Source: 13-2-20CM-66-19 sp963824395 (lineage in GTDB: Bacteria; Pseudomonadota; Gammaproteobacteria; Steroidobacterales; Steroidobacteraceae). Taken from it: a stretch of 64,000 nucleotides of DNA. Made by a program: the position numbers and the translations under genes. This document shows, in pieces, positions 62,765 through 64,000 of the stretch (its first letter is position 1; each line of letters opens with the position of its first letter). The stretch lies in the NCBI GenBank assembly GCA_963824395.1, contig CAWGPF010000005.1, positions 992,001 through 1,056,000 on the forward strand, in the 5' to 3' direction. The notes beneath the pieces were generated by a model. The model made no database searches, had not been told where the DNA came from, and saw only the letters and a program-made list of their open reading frames with translations.

Positions 62765-64000
62765 TCAGTCGCGATAGCGACTGCGGGCGTCGCCGAGTGC
62801 CTGCGCCAGCGGCCCCAGCCAGGGCTCGAAATGGCGCCACTGCTCGAGGCCCTCGCGATTGAGCCCACGGCGCACCTGCTCGGAGCTCGCGGTGCGCACG
62901 CTGCGCTTAGTCTCGTGGAAGGCGACACACTGCGGCTCGAAAGGCAGGCGGCAGAAGTCAAGCAGGCGCCGCACGCTCCCCTCCAAGTCCGCCACCACGT
63001 CCTCGTGCTGCACCCTGAGGATCCTGTCAGGCAGCACCGCCTGCCAGTGCGCCATCAGCTCAAGGTAGGTGCGGTAGTAGCGCGCGATGTCCTCGAGGCT
63101 GTACGTGAACTCCTGGCCATTGGCAAACAGCTGCTTGAAGTTGCTGAAGCAGCAGGCCATCGGCTCGCGCCGTGCGTCGATGATCTTCGCGTTAGGGAGC
63201 ATGAGGTGGATGAGGCCGAGGTGGCGGAAGTTGTTCGGCATCTTGTCGATGAAGTACGGGCGATCGGTGCGGTAGACACGCGTGCCGGTGAGGTACTGCG
63301 CGCCGAGCTCCCTGAAGTCCTCGGCGCTGAGAGTCTCCAGGATGCGCGGGTAGCGCGGGTCGGCGGTATCGGAGTCGAAGCCGCGCAGGCGCGTGACGAT
63401 CTGCTGCACGTCGGGCAGCTCCTGGGTGCCCTCGACAAGCGAGTGCGAGGCGAGGATCTGCTCGAGCAGCGTTGAGCCTGAGCGCGGCAGCCCGATGATG
63501 AAGATCGGATCCGGGGCGGGATCGCCGAACCTGGCCCTCTGCGCGAAGAATTCCGCCGTGCACACACGCTTCTGCTCGCGCGTGTTGGTCTCGATCACTT
63601 CCGCCCGGTAGCGGCATTCGGGGCGCTTGAGCTCGTTCCCGAGCGCGTAGCTGCGGAATGCGCCCGCGAAGTCGCCACTGTCCTCGAGCGCCTTACCGAG
63701 GGCGAAGCACAGGTGGTAGCGGTCGATGAGCCCCGTGGCCGGGTCCGCGACGCGCGCGGCCATGCCGCTGATCTCCTCAGGTGTGAAGCGATAGGTCTTG
63801 AGGTTCGCCAGGCTCCAGTAGGCATCGCCGAAGTCTGCGCGGGCGCGCGCCGCCTCGTGGTAGGACTCGATGGCCGCGGCACTTTCTCCCAGGGTCTTCT
63901 GCGCATGTCCGATCGACAGCTGCACGTCGGCATCGCCGACCCCCGTGCCGAGCAGCTCCCGATAGAGCCCGATCGAGCGCTCGTGCTCGCCGAGGCCCGC
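62765..64000 (-). CDS. TPR-sulfotransferase (N-terminus cut by window edge)
   Basis: The frame is open to the right edge, so the N-terminus is missing; 411 residues are visible. The first part reads like TPR units (ERSIGLYRELLGTG, SIGHAQKTLGESAAAIESYH), followed by a sulfotransferase domain with PIFIIGLPRSGSTLLEQILA (PAPS loop) and KIIDARREPMACCFSNFKQL (3'-phosphate binding). It is 7 nt upstream of the SEC-C TPR-sulfotransferase, forming a tandem pair with similar architecture but modest identity. An SEC-C motif or signal peptide may lie beyond the edge. The target is unknown. Confidence 0.87.
   Translation of the reverse strand, partial: AGLGEHERSIGLYRELLGTGVGDADVQLSIGHAQKTLGESAAAIESYHEAARARADFGDAYWSLANLKTYRFTPEEISGMAARVADPATGLIDRYHLCFALGKALEDSGDFAGAFRSYALGNELKRPECRYRAEVIETNTREQKRVCTAEFFAQRARFGDPAPDPIFIIGLPRSGSTLLEQILASHSLVEGTQELPDVQQIVTRLRGFDSDTADPRYPRILETLSAEDFRELGAQYLTGTRVYRTDRPYFIDKMPNNFRHLGLIHLMLPNAKIIDARREPMACCFSNFKQLFANGQEFTYSLEDIARYYRTYLELMAHWQAVLPDRILRVQHEDVVADLEGSVRRLLDFCRLPFEPQCVAFHETKRSVRTASSEQVRRGLNREGLEQWRHFEPWLGPLAQALGDARSRYRD

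Overview
The window is 64 kb of a very GC-rich bacterial chromosome, densely packed with genes, with no rRNA, tRNA, CRISPR, phage or insertion sequence that I could recognise. The gene set points to a gammaproteobacterium near the Xanthomonadales/Steroidobacterales (inference): a fused aspartate kinase/diaminopimelate decarboxylase, a PA3496-family protein, an UrcA-family protein, tonB-exbB-exbD-exbD, and an S-box (SAM-I) riboswitch before a cystathionine gamma-synthase-type gene.

Layout. 1-2.5 kb: the 5' part of a PD-(D/E)XK 'probable DNA repair protein', cut by the left edge. 2.6-7.5 kb: alanine aminotransferase and an oppB-oppC-oppDF peptide ABC transporter without a binding protein. 7.6-9.8 kb: etfBA and a peroxiredoxin. 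10-13.7 kb: a tonB-exbB-exbD-exbD-TPR operon with an attenuator-like hairpin after tonB. 13.9-24 kb: branched-chain amino acid synthesis, with an MFS gene and ilvD leftward and ilvC-leuA-ilvE-leuC-leuD-leuB rightward behind a Leu-rich leader peptide and attenuator. 24-25.6 kb: metB-type gene under a SAM-I riboswitch. 25.6-27.4 kb: lipoprotein, soxR and a divergent flavin reductase sharing a SoxR operator. 27.4-32.6 kb: PBP1b, the aspartate kinase/DAP decarboxylase fusion and a small acidic protein. 32.7-38.8 kb: SAM hydrolase, DksA-like protein, transaldolase, yqjD/yqjE/yqjK-like genes, a DUF1328 peptide, L,D-transpeptidase, 3-methyladenine glycosylase and DsbA. 38.9-44.4 kb: leucine catabolism (methylcrotonyl-CoA carboxylase, isovaleryl-CoA dehydrogenase) with an FCD-type GntR regulator and a matching operator. 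44.5-48.8 kb: lemA, a GIDE/EF-hand protein, an exported unknown, a GIY-YIG-like protein and an MFS transporter. 48.8-50.8 kb: LytTR response regulator and LytS-type kinase with a 21-bp-period direct repeat upstream. 51-55 kb: envelope and secreted proteins. 55.3-60.5 kb: MaoC dehydratase, a dimethylglycine/sarcosine dehydrogenase-like enzyme, LysR regulator and an enolase-superfamily enzyme. 60.5-64 kb: two TPR-sulfotransferase genes, the second cut by the right edge.

The best-supported regulatory biology is in non-coding DNA: the ilvC leader attenuator, the SAM-I riboswitch whose expression platform could act on both transcription and translation, the SoxR operator, the FCD operator between the leucine-catabolism genes, and the tonB/exbB intercistronic terminator. 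The least understood parts are the 55-60 kb catabolic cluster, whose enolase gene has a structured leader, the duplicated-domain YHS-like secreted protein, the GIDE/EF-hand protein and the tandem TPR-sulfotransferases. I found no clear sign of a complete new system, and I report candidates as such.
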